Shown here piece by piece: positions 26,253 to 35,008 of a DNA stretch of 64,000 bases. The position numbers and the translations under genes were made by a program. The stretch comes from Peptoniphilaceae bacterium (GTDB taxonomy: Bacteria > Bacillota > Clostridia > Tissierellales > Peptoniphilaceae), in assembly GCA_910589545.1 (NCBI GenBank), contig CAJUSY010000048.1, positions 1-64,000 of the forward strand. Direction: 5' to 3'. Numbering within the stretch: the stretch's first letter is position 1; each line of letters begins with the position of its first letter. The notes under the pieces are model-generated. The model did not search any database. It was not told the DNA's origin and saw only the letters and a list, made by a program, of their open reading frames with translations.

Positions 26253-26990
26253 ATGAAGACAATTTTAATAACTGGTGCTAGCGGTGGTATTGGAGAAGGT
26301 ATTTGTAAAATGTTGGAAAATCATCCTGAATATAGAATCATTGTGCACTATTTTAATAACGAAATAAAAGCAAAAAATATTGTTGAAAATATCAGAAATA
26401 AAAATATAGATGCAATCTCTTATAAATGTGATTTAAGAAATTTTGATGAATGCAAAAATATGTTTGATTCCATTAGAAAAAGATTCAATGGTGTAGATAT
26501 CTTAATTAATAGCGCTGGAATTTCTATTGTAAAGCAATTTCAAGATATTGATGTTAATGATTGGTATAATATGTTTGATGTTAATGTACATGGAACTTAT
26601 CACATGTCTAAATTAGCCTTGGAAGATATGTTAGATAAAAAAGATGGAAATATAATCAATATAAGTTCAATTTGGGGTATGATTGGTGGATCCATGGAGT
26701 CTTGTTATTCGGCAACTAAAGCTGCGATAATCGGACTCACTAAGTCACTAGCAAAAGAATATGGTTATAGCAACATAAAAATCAACGCAATTGCACCAGG
26801 TGCTATTGATACAAATATGTTGTCCAATATTTCCAAAGATGACTTAGATTATGTAGTCGAAGAAACTCCAATGGGAAGACTAGGAACACCTGATGATATT
26901 GCTAATCTTGTAGAATTTTTAATATCTGATAAAAACTCATTTATGACAGGACAAATATTAAGTCCAAATGGAGGTTTTGTAATTGTTTAA
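26253..26990 (+). CDS. Short-chain dehydrogenase/reductase (FabG/YmfI-like)
   Basis: NAD(P)-dependent SDR of 245 residues. TGASGGIG (7-14) binds the cofactor, NSAG is present, and the catalytic tetrad is visible through Ser in ISSIWG and YSATK near residue 152. The SSIWG segment and the closing GQILSPNGGF resemble YmfI, the EF-P 5-aminopentanone reductase of Bacillus, at least as much as FabG. No other fatty-acid synthesis gene is nearby. The response regulator downstream starts 8 nt inside it, so it is the first gene of a two-component operon. Function within the SDR family is uncertain. Confidence 0.85.
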   Translation: MKTILITGASGGIGEGICKMLENHPEYRIIVHYFNNEIKAKNIVENIRNKNIDAISYKCDLRNFDECKNMFDSIRKRFNGVDILINSAGISIVKQFQDIDVNDWYNMFDVNVHGTYHMSKLALEDMLDKKDGNIINISSIWGMIGGSMESCYSATKAAIIGLTKSLAKEYGYSNIKINAIAPGAIDTNMLSNISKDDLDYVVEETPMGRLGTPDDIANLVEFLISDKNSFMTGQILSPNGGFVIV

Positions 26991-27702
26991 CGAAAATTTA
27001 AGTGATATAAATATTTTAATTGTAGAAGATGAGAAAAATATTGCTAATGCTGAAAAAAAATATTTAGAAGTTGAAGGATTTACTGTTGAACAAGCGTTTG
27101 ATGGACAAGAAGCTATTGATATGATTAACAAAACAGATTATTCTTTAATTATTTTAGATTTGATGTTGCCAAAAATTAGCGGAGAAAAAGTTATGGAAAT
27201 TATTAGATCAAAAACTGATATTCCTGTAATAATGGTTACAGCAAAAATTGATGAATCCGAAATATTAGAAGGTTTGAAATTAGGAGCAGATGATTATATT
27301 ACCAAACCATTTAGTCTTAAAATACTGGTTCAAAAAGTAAAAACTATCCTTAGAAGAGTTGAAAAACTTGGACTTCCAAAATCAGAAAAAATTTATTTTG
27401 ATGATGGACGTGTAATTATATCTTTTGATGATAATACATTCATTAAAGATGGGGAAAACATAAGTCTGACGAGCAACGAATTTCAAATAATTAAAACATT
27501 ATTTTCTAATCCTAATAAAATATTTACAAGAGATGAAATAATAGAATTATCGTTTGGATATGATTATGAAGCTTTTGATAGAGCTATAGATACACATATT
27601 AAAAATATTAGGCATAAAATCGAAGACAATCCGAAAAAACCTCGTTATATAAAGACAATTTATGGAGTAGGCTATAAATTAGGTGTTTACGATGAAGCTT
27701 AA
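26983..27702 (+). CDS. OmpR-family response regulator
   Basis: 239 residues with an N-terminal receiver domain (phosphoacceptor Asp59 in LIILDLMLP, acidic pair ED at 15-16, MVTAK and the switch Lys in YITKPF) and a C-terminal winged-helix DNA-binding domain (about 130-235, ending RYIKTIYGVGYKLG). It starts at TTG (26983), 8 nt after a clear GGAGG inside the SDR gene. The partner kinase starts 11 nt before its end. Target genes are unknown; no direct-repeat operator was recognised near the operon promoter. Confidence 0.94.
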   Translation: MFNENLSDINILIVEDEKNIANAEKKYLEVEGFTVEQAFDGQEAIDMINKTDYSLIILDLMLPKISGEKVMEIIRSKTDIPVIMVTAKIDESEILEGLKLGADDYITKPFSLKILVQKVKTILRRVEKLGLPKSEKIYFDDGRVIISFDDNTFIKDGENISLTSNEFQIIKTLFSNPNKIFTRDEIIELSFGYDYEAFDRAIDTHIKNIRHKIEDNPKKPRYIKTIYGVGYKLGVYDEA

Positions 27703-29041
27703 ATCTGAAATTTTATACGAATTTTTAAGGGCCGTTTTGTTTCCGATTTTATTGCTATCATTAATTGCTGTTTTTATTTTTCAATCATCTTTTAAGAATT
27801 TCGTCAACTACGAAGAATTAAGCAGACAAAGTAAAATTGAACATTTGACGAAAAACTTATACATGGACCAAAAAAAAGGATTAAGTAAAAAAAGCATTGA
27901 TAAATATATGTGGTACTTAAGTGAACTAGATTTAGATGTATTTTTTTATGATAATAATGGTAAAAAATTATATTCTTTTAACGAAGGATTCGAACTAGCA
28001 AAGAAAACCCCCCTTTACAAGACGGTCGTAAAAGATGTTTATGATGATAACAATATTAAATTAGGTCAAATAAAATACATTTACAGGATTGATAATAATT
28101 TTAAAGAAAGAAGCGAGATTTTTATAACTAATCTTTTTAGATTTATAATACTGGCATTGCTTTTTTCATATTTTACAAGTCTTATAATTTCAATTTATCT
28201 TTCACGTAAGATAACTAATCCAATTGAAGAATTAACATTAGCAACTGTTAATATAAGAAAACAAAATTATGTTATGCCAAATATTAAAAGTAATATAGTT
28301 GAGGTGAATCAACTTTCAGAAAATATAAGCTACATGTCAAATTCATTAAAATCGCAAGAATTTAATAGAAAACAATATGCACAAAATATCAGCCATGAAT
28401 TAAGGACTCCACTTACAAACTTAAGAATCAATTTGGAATTAATTCAAGATGGTATCATAGAATCAAATGAAGAAAATTTTAAAACACTGCTAAATGAAAT
28501 TGACAGATTAACGAGTCTGATAAATCAGTTAAATAATACATTCAAAAAATCAACTCCAGAAACTATTTATAATCCAGAAGTATTTAATCTTTCAGAATTT
28601 TTAAATGAAATATATAAATCAATGAAAACTCAATATGATAAATATGGGATTTTATTTGATATTGAAATATCCGAGAAAATAGATATTAATACCGATAAGG
28701 AAAAATTAGCTAATATAATTATTAACCTATTATCTAATGCCCTTAAAGCTTGTAAAAAAGGTGACTCAGTTTTGTTGAGAGCAAGGCATATTAACAAAAA
28801 AATAGTAATTTCAGTCAAAGATACTGGTATCGGCATCAGTGAAGAAAACAAATCTAAAATTTTCGAAAGATTTTTCAGAGTTGATGATTGTAGAAACACA
28901 AAAGAAAATGGCTATGGATTGGGTTTATCTATCGTTAAAAATTATGCTGATATAATTGGAGCTGAAATATCAGTAAATTCAAAATTAAATTTGGGTACAG
29001 TTATGATGATTAATTTTGACGATAATATAATAGTATCATAA
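27692..29041 (+). CDS. Membrane sensor histidine kinase
   Basis: Partner of the preceding response regulator. Start chosen at the ATG at 27692 (MKLKSEILYEF), 6 nt after AGGTG; a GTG three codons earlier is weaker. The 449 residues have a first membrane helix at about 15-30, an extracellular sensor of about 115 residues, a second helix at about 145-170, a HAMP-like linker, the dimerisation H-box ISHELRTP with phosphorylated His235, and the ATPase domain with N-box NLLSNALKAC, G1 DTGIGIS, F-box FERFFR and G2 GYGLGLSIV. The signal sensed is unknown. The unit ends in a bidirectional terminator. Confidence 0.94.
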   Translation: MKLKSEILYEFLRAVLFPILLLSLIAVFIFQSSFKNFVNYEELSRQSKIEHLTKNLYMDQKKGLSKKSIDKYMWYLSELDLDVFFYDNNGKKLYSFNEGFELAKKTPLYKTVVKDVYDDNNIKLGQIKYIYRIDNNFKERSEIFITNLFRFIILALLFSYFTSLIISIYLSRKITNPIEELTLATVNIRKQNYVMPNIKSNIVEVNQLSENISYMSNSLKSQEFNRKQYAQNISHELRTPLTNLRINLELIQDGIIESNEENFKTLLNEIDRLTSLINQLNNTFKKSTPETIYNPEVFNLSEFLNEIYKSMKTQYDKYGILFDIEISEKIDINTDKEKLANIIINLLSNALKACKKGDSVLLRARHINKKIVISVKDTGIGISEENKSKIFERFFRVDDCRNTKENGYGLGLSIVKNYADIIGAEISVNSKLNLGTVMMINFDDNIIVS

Positions 29042-29074
29042 AAAGCTTGGTAGTAATTTTCTACCAAGCTTTTT
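29041..29074. terminator. Bidirectional terminator between kinase gene and rnpB
   Basis: Perfect 13-bp stem (AAAAGCTTGGTAG with CTACCAAGCTTTT, 7-nt loop). T runs lie on both strands, so the same hairpin ends the plus-strand kinase operon and the minus-strand RNase P RNA. Confidence 0.9.
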
Positions 29075-29075
29075 A

Positions 29076-29402
29076 TGACTAAATCTATAAGCCGTGTTCT
29101 GTATTAGATAATCATCTATCTAAACTAATTGTTACCAACTAGTTCAAGCAATCTACCTACCGGAGACGACGAGCAGCCGTCTTTATTCCTATTTGATTTT
29201 GCACTGGATGGGGTTTACATAGCCATAAAGTCACCTTTATGCTGGTAAGCTCTTACCTTACCTTTCCACCCTTACCATTAATATGGCGGTATATCTCTGT
29301 TGCACTAGCCTTAGGGTCGCCCCCACTGGACGTTATCCAGCATCCTCACTCTATAGTGCACGGACTTTCCTCATGAATTCATGCGATTATCTGATTTAGT
29401 CA
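29076..29402 (-). ncRNA. rnpB: RNase P RNA
   Basis: Catalytic RNA that trims the 5' leaders of pre-tRNAs. The universally conserved GAGGAAAGTCC is at 29362-29372 (minus strand), ACAGAGATATACCGCC at 29285-29300, and the 3' part holds ACAGAACACGGCTTA. Ends were set by the outer P1 helix, where TGACTAAATC at the 5' end pairs with GATTTAGTCA at the 3' end. About 327 nt. A promoter lies 8 nt upstream and a strong terminator directly follows. The few bases around P12 were not folded by hand. Lies 20 nt after the nif3-like gene. Confidence 0.95.
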
Positions 29403-29409
29403 CTTTTAC

Positions 29410-29418
29410 ATTATAACA
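29410..29418 (-). promoter_or_regulatory. rnpB promoter
   Basis: Minus strand TGTTATAAT (extended -10; TATAAT at 29410-29415), 7 nt from the inferred 5' end of RNase P RNA, which is the expected spacing. A -35 is not evident and would lie within the end of the preceding gene. Confidence 0.65.
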
Positions 29419-29421
29419 TAT

Positions 29422-30210
29422 TTAGAAAATTTTTCTAGTTGGATTTTTTAAACAATTAACTTCTACTTCTAATTCTGGAAAAGTTTTATTAAAAGTCTGT
29501 TTTAGTAGTTCTAGTACGAATATTTCTGATTCATAATGACCAATGTCTATTAAAATTAGATTACTATCTGATGCATCAATCTGTTCATCATATTTGAACT
29601 CTGATGAAATAAATACATCACATTGGTTTTCGATACAGTTTTTGATGAAGTGACCACCACTCCCACCTAACACAGCAATTCTTTTAATTTTTCTATTAGT
29701 TTCTCCATATACAATCACATTTTCAATATTTAATTTATTCTTTACTTGATATATAAAATCTTCCGCAAAAACTTCATCAATATCAGAATATTTTCCATAA
29801 CCTGTATTTTTTGTATGTGAATCCAAGATTTTAGTTTTAATCAATCCCAATTTATTAGATAATGCATCGCTTACTCCGAATTCAACACTATCTAAATTAG
29901 TATGCGACGAATAAATACAGATATCATTTTTAATAGCCTTTATTAATCGCGTATTTACACTATTATTTTCTTTAATTATATTTTTCAAAGGATGAAAAAT
30001 AACTGGATGATGTGTAAATATTAAATCATAATCTTCTTTGATAGCTTTTTTTATGCAATCATCATCTAAGTCAAGAGATATCAATATTTTTTCAACTTCT
30101 TTTTCTAGATTTCCAAATTGCAATCCACAATTATCAAAATCTTCTTGGATATTTAATGGAACTAGTTTTTCATACCAATTTATAAAATTTCTAAGCTTCA
30201 ATCTTATCAA
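29422..30210 (-). CDS. Nif3-like dinuclear metal-centre protein (YqfO type, short form)
   Basis: Member of the Nif3/NIF3L1 family, toroidal hexamers with a dinuclear metal site; some members have GTP cyclohydrolase I-like activity, but the cellular role is unsettled. The 262 residues are the short form, lacking the PII-like insert of Bacillus YqfO. Metal-binding segments THHPVIFHPLKNI, SSHTNLDS and DIGHYESE are intact. It overlaps trmK by 20 nt, the conserved rpoD-trmK-nif3 order. Confidence 0.92.
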   Translation of the reverse strand: MIRLKLRNFINWYEKLVPLNIQEDFDNCGLQFGNLEKEVEKILISLDLDDDCIKKAIKEDYDLIFTHHPVIFHPLKNIIKENNSVNTRLIKAIKNDICIYSSHTNLDSVEFGVSDALSNKLGLIKTKILDSHTKNTGYGKYSDIDEVFAEDFIYQVKNKLNIENVIVYGETNRKIKRIAVLGGSGGHFIKNCIENQCDVFISSEFKYDEQIDASDSNLILIDIGHYESEIFVLELLKQTFNKTFPELEVEVNCLKNPTRKIF

Positions 30211-30883
30211 ACACTTTCTTTAATTCTAAAATTTCTAAATTTAAATTATCTACAGCTATCTTAACATTATCTGAATCTTTTTTAGAAAGCTCAGAAATTA
30301 TAGCCATCTTATTATTTAGCTGTAAACGAATATACTCTCTTAAATTTTCAGATTTATTTTCTATTATATATTTACCAAATTCATACTCGTACTCTTGTGT
30401 GAAAATTTGTTTTCCAACTTTAGCCTTGATAATTTGATAGTATTTGCCATTTTCAAACAAATCAACTTCTTGTATGATTTCAAAGGAGTTTTCATGTAAA
30501 AATTTTCGTAATAAAGATAGCGAATTATTAGCTCCTAAAATCATACAATTAGAGCTTTTAGCAACATCTATATTTTTATTTATTATGTCTGCTATTAAAT
30601 TTCCACCCATCCCTGAAATTATTATTGTATCTACTTGATATTCATTTAAATTTTCTAATCCATCAGATACAGATAAAACTATTTTTTCTGGATTTTCTAG
30701 ATATTCTAACTTTTCACGTAATTTATCCAAAGATTTTACGCTTATATCCGAAGCTATTACTTTCTTAGCTTTTTGTGATTTAATTAATTCATAAGGTACA
30801 ATTCCATGATCTGTTCCTATATCCGCAACTATTGAATTGTTATCGATCATGTGAATTATTTCTTCCAGCCTACGTTTTTTCAT
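30191..30883 (-). CDS. trmK: tRNA (adenine22-N1)-methyltransferase TrmK
   Basis: Makes m1A22 in tRNA. The 230 residues have a Rossmann SAM domain with VADIGTDHGIVPYELI (about 18-33), SDIS as acidic loop, IISGMGGNLI as motif IV, and a C-terminal coiled helical region. A 1-nt gap follows rpoD and a 20-nt overlap joins it to the Nif3-like gene. Family and context agree fully with YqfN/TrmK. Confidence 0.94.
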   Translation of the reverse strand: MKKRRLEEIIHMIDNNSIVADIGTDHGIVPYELIKSQKAKKVIASDISVKSLDKLREKLEYLENPEKIVLSVSDGLENLNEYQVDTIIISGMGGNLIADIINKNIDVAKSSNCMILGANNSLSLLRKFLHENSFEIIQEVDLFENGKYYQIIKAKVGKQIFTQEYEYEFGKYIIENKSENLREYIRLQLNNKMAIISELSKKDSDNVKIAVDNLNLEILELKKVFDKIEA

Positions 30884-30884
30884 A

Positions 30885-32054
30885 TTATTCCAAAAAATCC
30901 TTTAATTTTTGACTTCTAGATGGATGTTTTAATTTTCTCAAAGCTTTCGCTTCTATTTGTCTAATGCGTTCTCTGGTTACATCAAAATCTTTTCCAACTT
31001 CTTCAAGAGTTCGTGGAGTTCCATCTACTAATCCGAATCTTAATGCTAATACTTTTCGTTCTCTTTCATTTAAAGTATTTAAAATTCCTTCCAATTCCTC
31101 CCTTAGCATTGTAAAGTTTGCCGCCTCATCTGGAGCTATAGCTGTGTCATCTTCAATGAAATCACCCAAATGACTGTCTTCTTCTTCTCCAATTGGAGTT
31201 TCTAAACTTACTGGTTCTTGAGCAATTTTTCTTACTTCTCTAACTTTTTCAACTTCAATTCCCATTTCTTTTGCAATTTCTTCATTAGTAGGATCTCTTC
31301 CCAGATCTTGTAACAACTGTCTTTCTATTCTAACAAGTCTGTTTATAGTTTCTACCATGTGTACTGGGATTCTAATTGTTCTAGCTTGATCTGCAATAGC
31401 TCTTGTAATAGCTTGTCTTATCCACCATGTAGCATAAGTAGAGAATTTGAATCCTCTTGTATAATCAAACTTATCAACAGCTTTCATTAATCCAAGATTA
31501 CCTTCTTGAATCAAATCCAAAAAGCTCATTCCACGACCTACATATCTTTTTGCTATACTTACAACTAATCTTAAGTTAGCCTCAGCAAGTTTTTTCTTAG
31601 CTCTTTTTGAGCCATTTTCCATTTCCTGAGCTAACTTAACTTCCTCATCTGCAGACAACAATGGAATTTTACCTATTTCTTTAAGATACATTTTTACAGG
31701 ATCATCAACATTGAGCCCTTTAATATCAGAAACATCCTCAATAACTTTTTTATCGTCTTTTATATTATCATCATCTTCATCATCGATGGAATCTTCATCT
31801 TCAATACCATCATTATCCATGTCTTTTGAAGATGTCTTTTTTTCAATATCATCATTACTTTCAAATATTTCTATATTATTTTCAACTAATAAATTTCTTA
31901 TATCTTCTATGTCTTCTTCATTTAAAGAAGATATATCATCGATATTTTTGAAGTCTTTGATAGTTACTATGCCATCATTTTCATTACCTATTTCTATTAA
32001 TTGGCTTAATGCGTCTTTTTTTATTTGTTCAACATCCAAGTTTTCTTCTGACAT
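30885..32054 (-). CDS. rpoD: Primary sigma factor (sigma-70/SigA)
   Basis: Housekeeping sigma factor, 389 residues. Order: region 1.1 (about 5-60), an unusually acidic linker rich in Asp/Glu (about 68-105), region 1.2 DPVKMYLKEIGKIPLLS, region 2 with RLVVSIAKRY, TRGFKFSTYATWWIRQAITRA, region 3, and region 4 ending in DVTRERIRQIEAKALRKLKHP. Region 2.4/3.0 are standard, consistent with recognition of TATAAT and the extended TGn seen throughout the window. Located after dnaG, the classic macromolecular-synthesis arrangement. SD AAAGGAG. Confidence 0.97.
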   Translation of the reverse strand: MSEENLDVEQIKKDALSQLIEIGNENDGIVTIKDFKNIDDISSLNEEDIEDIRNLLVENNIEIFESNDDIEKKTSSKDMDNDGIEDEDSIDDEDDDNIKDDKKVIEDVSDIKGLNVDDPVKMYLKEIGKIPLLSADEEVKLAQEMENGSKRAKKKLAEANLRLVVSIAKRYVGRGMSFLDLIQEGNLGLMKAVDKFDYTRGFKFSTYATWWIRQAITRAIADQARTIRIPVHMVETINRLVRIERQLLQDLGRDPTNEEIAKEMGIEVEKVREVRKIAQEPVSLETPIGEEEDSHLGDFIEDDTAIAPDEAANFTMLREELEGILNTLNERERKVLALRFGLVDGTPRTLEEVGKDFDVTRERIRQIEAKALRKLKHPSRSQKLKDFLE

Positions 32055-32071
32055 AAAAAACTCCTTTCTGA

Positions 32072-33880
32072 CTATTTGTAATTTTTAATTTGTCTATTAA
32101 TTTCTAATATTTGATTTAATATATCTTTGTATTCCTTTTTTATTTTATCGTTAAATTCTACTGATTGCATAAGATCAAGCTTAGACTTGATACTATCTTT
32201 TTTTTGGAGTATTAAATATTTTTTAATCTCTAAAACAATCTTGTCAATATTATTAATGTTGATTGAACTTCTTGATTTTTGAAATAAATAATCTATTGTT
32301 TTATCCATCTCAATATCATTTTTAAAATACTCTCTAGCTGAGTTCTCATCAATTTCGTTAGTATCATTTATCGAATAGTATTTATCTACAAATTTCATAA
32401 AATTATTAAAAGAACTAATTTTAGTATCGAATTTCGAAAATTCGCCTTTCAATTCATCATATTTATTTCTATGAAAACAAGCAATTGTCATTATTTCAAT
32501 TGCTGTTATTTTTTCTTGATTGTCGATACTCGTTTTATCCTCGTTTTTATTATTATCAGTGTCTTTATTTGTCAAATAATTTCTTGGTTTATTTTCGTTT
32601 AATTTATTATATACATCTTTCTTCAAACTTGAATAATCCAAGTTTAAATCATCTGAAAATCTTTTAATATATTCATCTCTAATAACCGCTCGATCTAATT
32701 TAGATAATAAATATGTTAAGTCGTCTATCAATTGTATTTTTTCTCTAACATCATTAATATCATATTTTTGTAGTATTTTTTTATATTCATAAATAACGCT
32801 GTCCATAGCGTTATCTATTAATCTATTAAAGTTATCATTCCCATATTTTTTAATATAATCATCAGGATCCATATTATCTGGAATTACAATTATATTTGGA
32901 CTGATATCCTGCTCTTTAAATACTTCTATAGCACGTGATGTAGCATTCTGACCAGCTGAATCACCATCATAACATATATAAATATTCTTGCAATATCTTT
33001 TAATCAATTTAGCTTGATCATGTGTTAGAGAAGTACCTAATGAAGCAATGGCGAAATCAAACCCATAATTTGTTAATGAAATTACATCCATATATCCTTC
33101 AACCAAGATAATTTTACCCACTTTTGTGGAATTTTTTAAATTAGAAACCCCATAAACATTTTTGCTTTTATCATAAGCTAAACTCTGAGGTGAATTCATG
33201 TATTTTGCTCTAGCATCTACAAGTGTCCTGCCACCGAAGCCTATAATATTGCCCCTTATATCCAATATCGGAAACATTAGTCTATTTCTAAACTTATCAA
33301 ATAAGTTTCCGCTTTCATCCTGATTTACAAGACCAACCTCTATTATATCATCTTTTTGATAGCCTTTTTGCAGTAGATGTCGGTAAAGACTATTTTTACC
33401 ATCAGCGTATCCAATGAAGAATTTATTAATCATTGAATTATTCAAATCTCTTTTCTTAATATATTCTTTTGGTACATCGTTGATTAGTAAATTTTTGTAG
33501 AAAAATAGTTTAGCCTCATTGTTTATCTCAAATAATTTCTTGCGATGTTCATATTTTTCTTTATTTACTTCATTAGTTTCAACCAAAATTCCTAACTTAT
33601 CTGCTAAAAACTTAATCGCTTCAGGATAAGAGAATCCCTCTTTTTGCATAATAAATGAAATAACATCTCCACCTACACCACAACCAAAACAATGAAAGAT
33701 ACCTTTCTGAGGTGATACACTAAAAGAAGGAGTTTTTTCGTTATGAAATGGACATAAGCCAACATAATTTGCCCCTGCCCTTTTTAAATCTACATAATCA
33801 CCAATAACAGAAACTATATCAACAACACTCTTTATTTCATCTATTTTATCTTGTGGTATAAATCCCATCTTATCATCCAA
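32072..33880 (-). CDS. dnaG: DNA primase
   Basis: Makes RNA primers at the replication fork. The 602 residues contain the CHC2 zinc finger (Cys43, His46, Cys64, Cys67), the RNA polymerase core, the TOPRIM domain with EGYMDVI and YDGDSAGQNAT, and a C-terminal helicase-binding region that is divergent and Asn/Lys-rich. Start at 33880 is used; a second in-frame ATG at 33868 (MGFIPQDK) fits the family N-terminus and has GGATG upstream, so the first four residues are uncertain. Confidence 0.97.
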   Translation of the reverse strand: MDDKMGFIPQDKIDEIKSVVDIVSVIGDYVDLKRAGANYVGLCPFHNEKTPSFSVSPQKGIFHCFGCGVGGDVISFIMQKEGFSYPEAIKFLADKLGILVETNEVNKEKYEHRKKLFEINNEAKLFFYKNLLINDVPKEYIKKRDLNNSMINKFFIGYADGKNSLYRHLLQKGYQKDDIIEVGLVNQDESGNLFDKFRNRLMFPILDIRGNIIGFGGRTLVDARAKYMNSPQSLAYDKSKNVYGVSNLKNSTKVGKIILVEGYMDVISLTNYGFDFAIASLGTSLTHDQAKLIKRYCKNIYICYDGDSAGQNATSRAIEVFKEQDISPNIIVIPDNMDPDDYIKKYGNDNFNRLIDNAMDSVIYEYKKILQKYDINDVREKIQLIDDLTYLLSKLDRAVIRDEYIKRFSDDLNLDYSSLKKDVYNKLNENKPRNYLTNKDTDNNKNEDKTSIDNQEKITAIEIMTIACFHRNKYDELKGEFSKFDTKISSFNNFMKFVDKYYSINDTNEIDENSAREYFKNDIEMDKTIDYLFQKSRSSININNIDKIVLEIKKYLILQKKDSIKSKLDLMQSVEFNDKIKKEYKDILNQILEINRQIKNYK

Positions 33881-33883
33881 TCC

Positions 33884-34894
33884 TTATATACTCCAAGAAT
33901 CCGGTATGAAAATCTCTTTAAAAGTTCTCCTAGCAAATGAATCTGTCATACCAGCGATATAATCTGTAACTATATCATCTTTAGTTTTATTTTTTAATTT
34001 ATCACTATTGTAAACATCTGTGTGTGATTTAGGTAATCTGTTGATATCCTCTAAATAAAATTGATATAGATTTGTAAGTACATACTCTACCTTTTTATCG
34101 TCTTTTCTGACAATATCATTAAAATATACATTCTCAAACATAAATGACCTTAAACCTTCCATTAGTTTATATGTTTTGCAAGACATCTCAATTTTATTCT
34201 TACCAAAACTGTTGTCCACTAAATCATTTACTAAGAAATTAATTCTTTTCGATCCTCTATCACCTAAATTATTAATGATTTCATTAGGCAAATCACTAAC
34301 TTTAATTATATTAGATCTAATTGAATCATCAATGTCATGATTAATATAAGCTATTCTGTCAGAAAATTTTATTATTTGACCTTCTAATGTACTTGCTTTA
34401 TTATTTCCTGAGTGATTTACTATTCCATCAAGTGTTTGCTTTGTTAAATTTAATCCTATTCTTAAACTAGAATGTTCAAGATATTGTACAACATTTATAG
34501 ATTGTTTATAATGTTTGAATCCTTTTGGATTGAGTTTATCTAATATCTTTTCACCGACATGTCCAAAAGGTGTGTGTCCCAAATCATGTCCCAAGCCTAT
34601 TGCTTCTACTAAATCTTCGTTTAAACGTAAACACCTTGCAATAGTTCTAGCTATTTGGGTAACCTCTAATGTGTGTGTTAATCTGGTTCTATAATGGTCT
34701 TTGTCGGGATTTAAGTATACTTGTGTTTTATGCTTAAGTCTTCTAAAAGATTTTGAGTGAATAATTCTATCTCTATCAATTTGAAACGGATTTCTTAAAT
34801 TATCACTTGGCTCAAATTGAATTCTTTCAGATTCATTTGATTTTGTAGCAAATTCACTATAATAATTTTCATATAATTTAAAATCTACATTCAT
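33884..34894 (-). CDS. dgt: dGTPase-like deoxynucleotide triphosphohydrolase (HD domain)
   Basis: HD-domain hydrolase releasing triphosphate from dNTPs. The 336 residues show the full HD metal set: RTRLTHTLEV, then GLGHDLGHTPFGHVGE, and downstream NHSGNN plus FSDRIAYINHDIDD. N-terminal RDRIIHSKSFRRLKHKTQV is the family signature. It is the first gene of dgt-dnaG-rpoD-trmK-nif3, with dnaG 3 nt downstream. Substrate preference (dGTP versus other dNTPs) cannot be told. Confidence 0.93.
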   Translation of the reverse strand: MNVDFKLYENYYSEFATKSNESERIQFEPSDNLRNPFQIDRDRIIHSKSFRRLKHKTQVYLNPDKDHYRTRLTHTLEVTQIARTIARCLRLNEDLVEAIGLGHDLGHTPFGHVGEKILDKLNPKGFKHYKQSINVVQYLEHSSLRIGLNLTKQTLDGIVNHSGNNKASTLEGQIIKFSDRIAYINHDIDDSIRSNIIKVSDLPNEIINNLGDRGSKRINFLVNDLVDNSFGKNKIEMSCKTYKLMEGLRSFMFENVYFNDIVRKDDKKVEYVLTNLYQFYLEDINRLPKSHTDVYNSDKLKNKTKDDIVTDYIAGMTDSFARRTFKEIFIPDSWSI

Positions 34895-34920
34895 ACTAAA
34901 TCACACCCTAACCTATATGT

Positions 34921-34948
34921 TTTATATACCCTAATGTACGAGTTATAA
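34921..34948 (-). promoter_or_regulatory. Possible dgt-dnaG-rpoD promoter
   Basis: Minus strand: TTATAA (34943-34948), 16-nt spacer and TATAAA (34921-34926), between the ispH-rpsA terminator and dgt. It is weak by sequence, but it sits in the only gap where this operon could start. Confidence 0.35.
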
Positions 34949-34962
34949 TTCATAAATACATT

Positions 34963-34988
34963 AAAAAAAGCCAAACAGGTGTTTGGCT
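34963..34988 (-). terminator. Terminator of the asp23-to-rpsA operon
   Basis: Perfect 9-bp stem (AGCCAAACA with TGTTTGGCT, 2-nt CC loop) followed by TTTTTTT on the minus strand, 20 nt after the ispH-rpsA stop. Confidence 0.9.
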
Positions 34989-35008
34989 CTTTGAATATAA
35001 AGTAGATT

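Noticed and set aside
31711..32088. Plus-strand Ser-rich 125-residue ORF opposite rpoD
   Set aside because: It mirrors the acidic linker and region 1.1 of the sigma factor; low complexity and no start signal.
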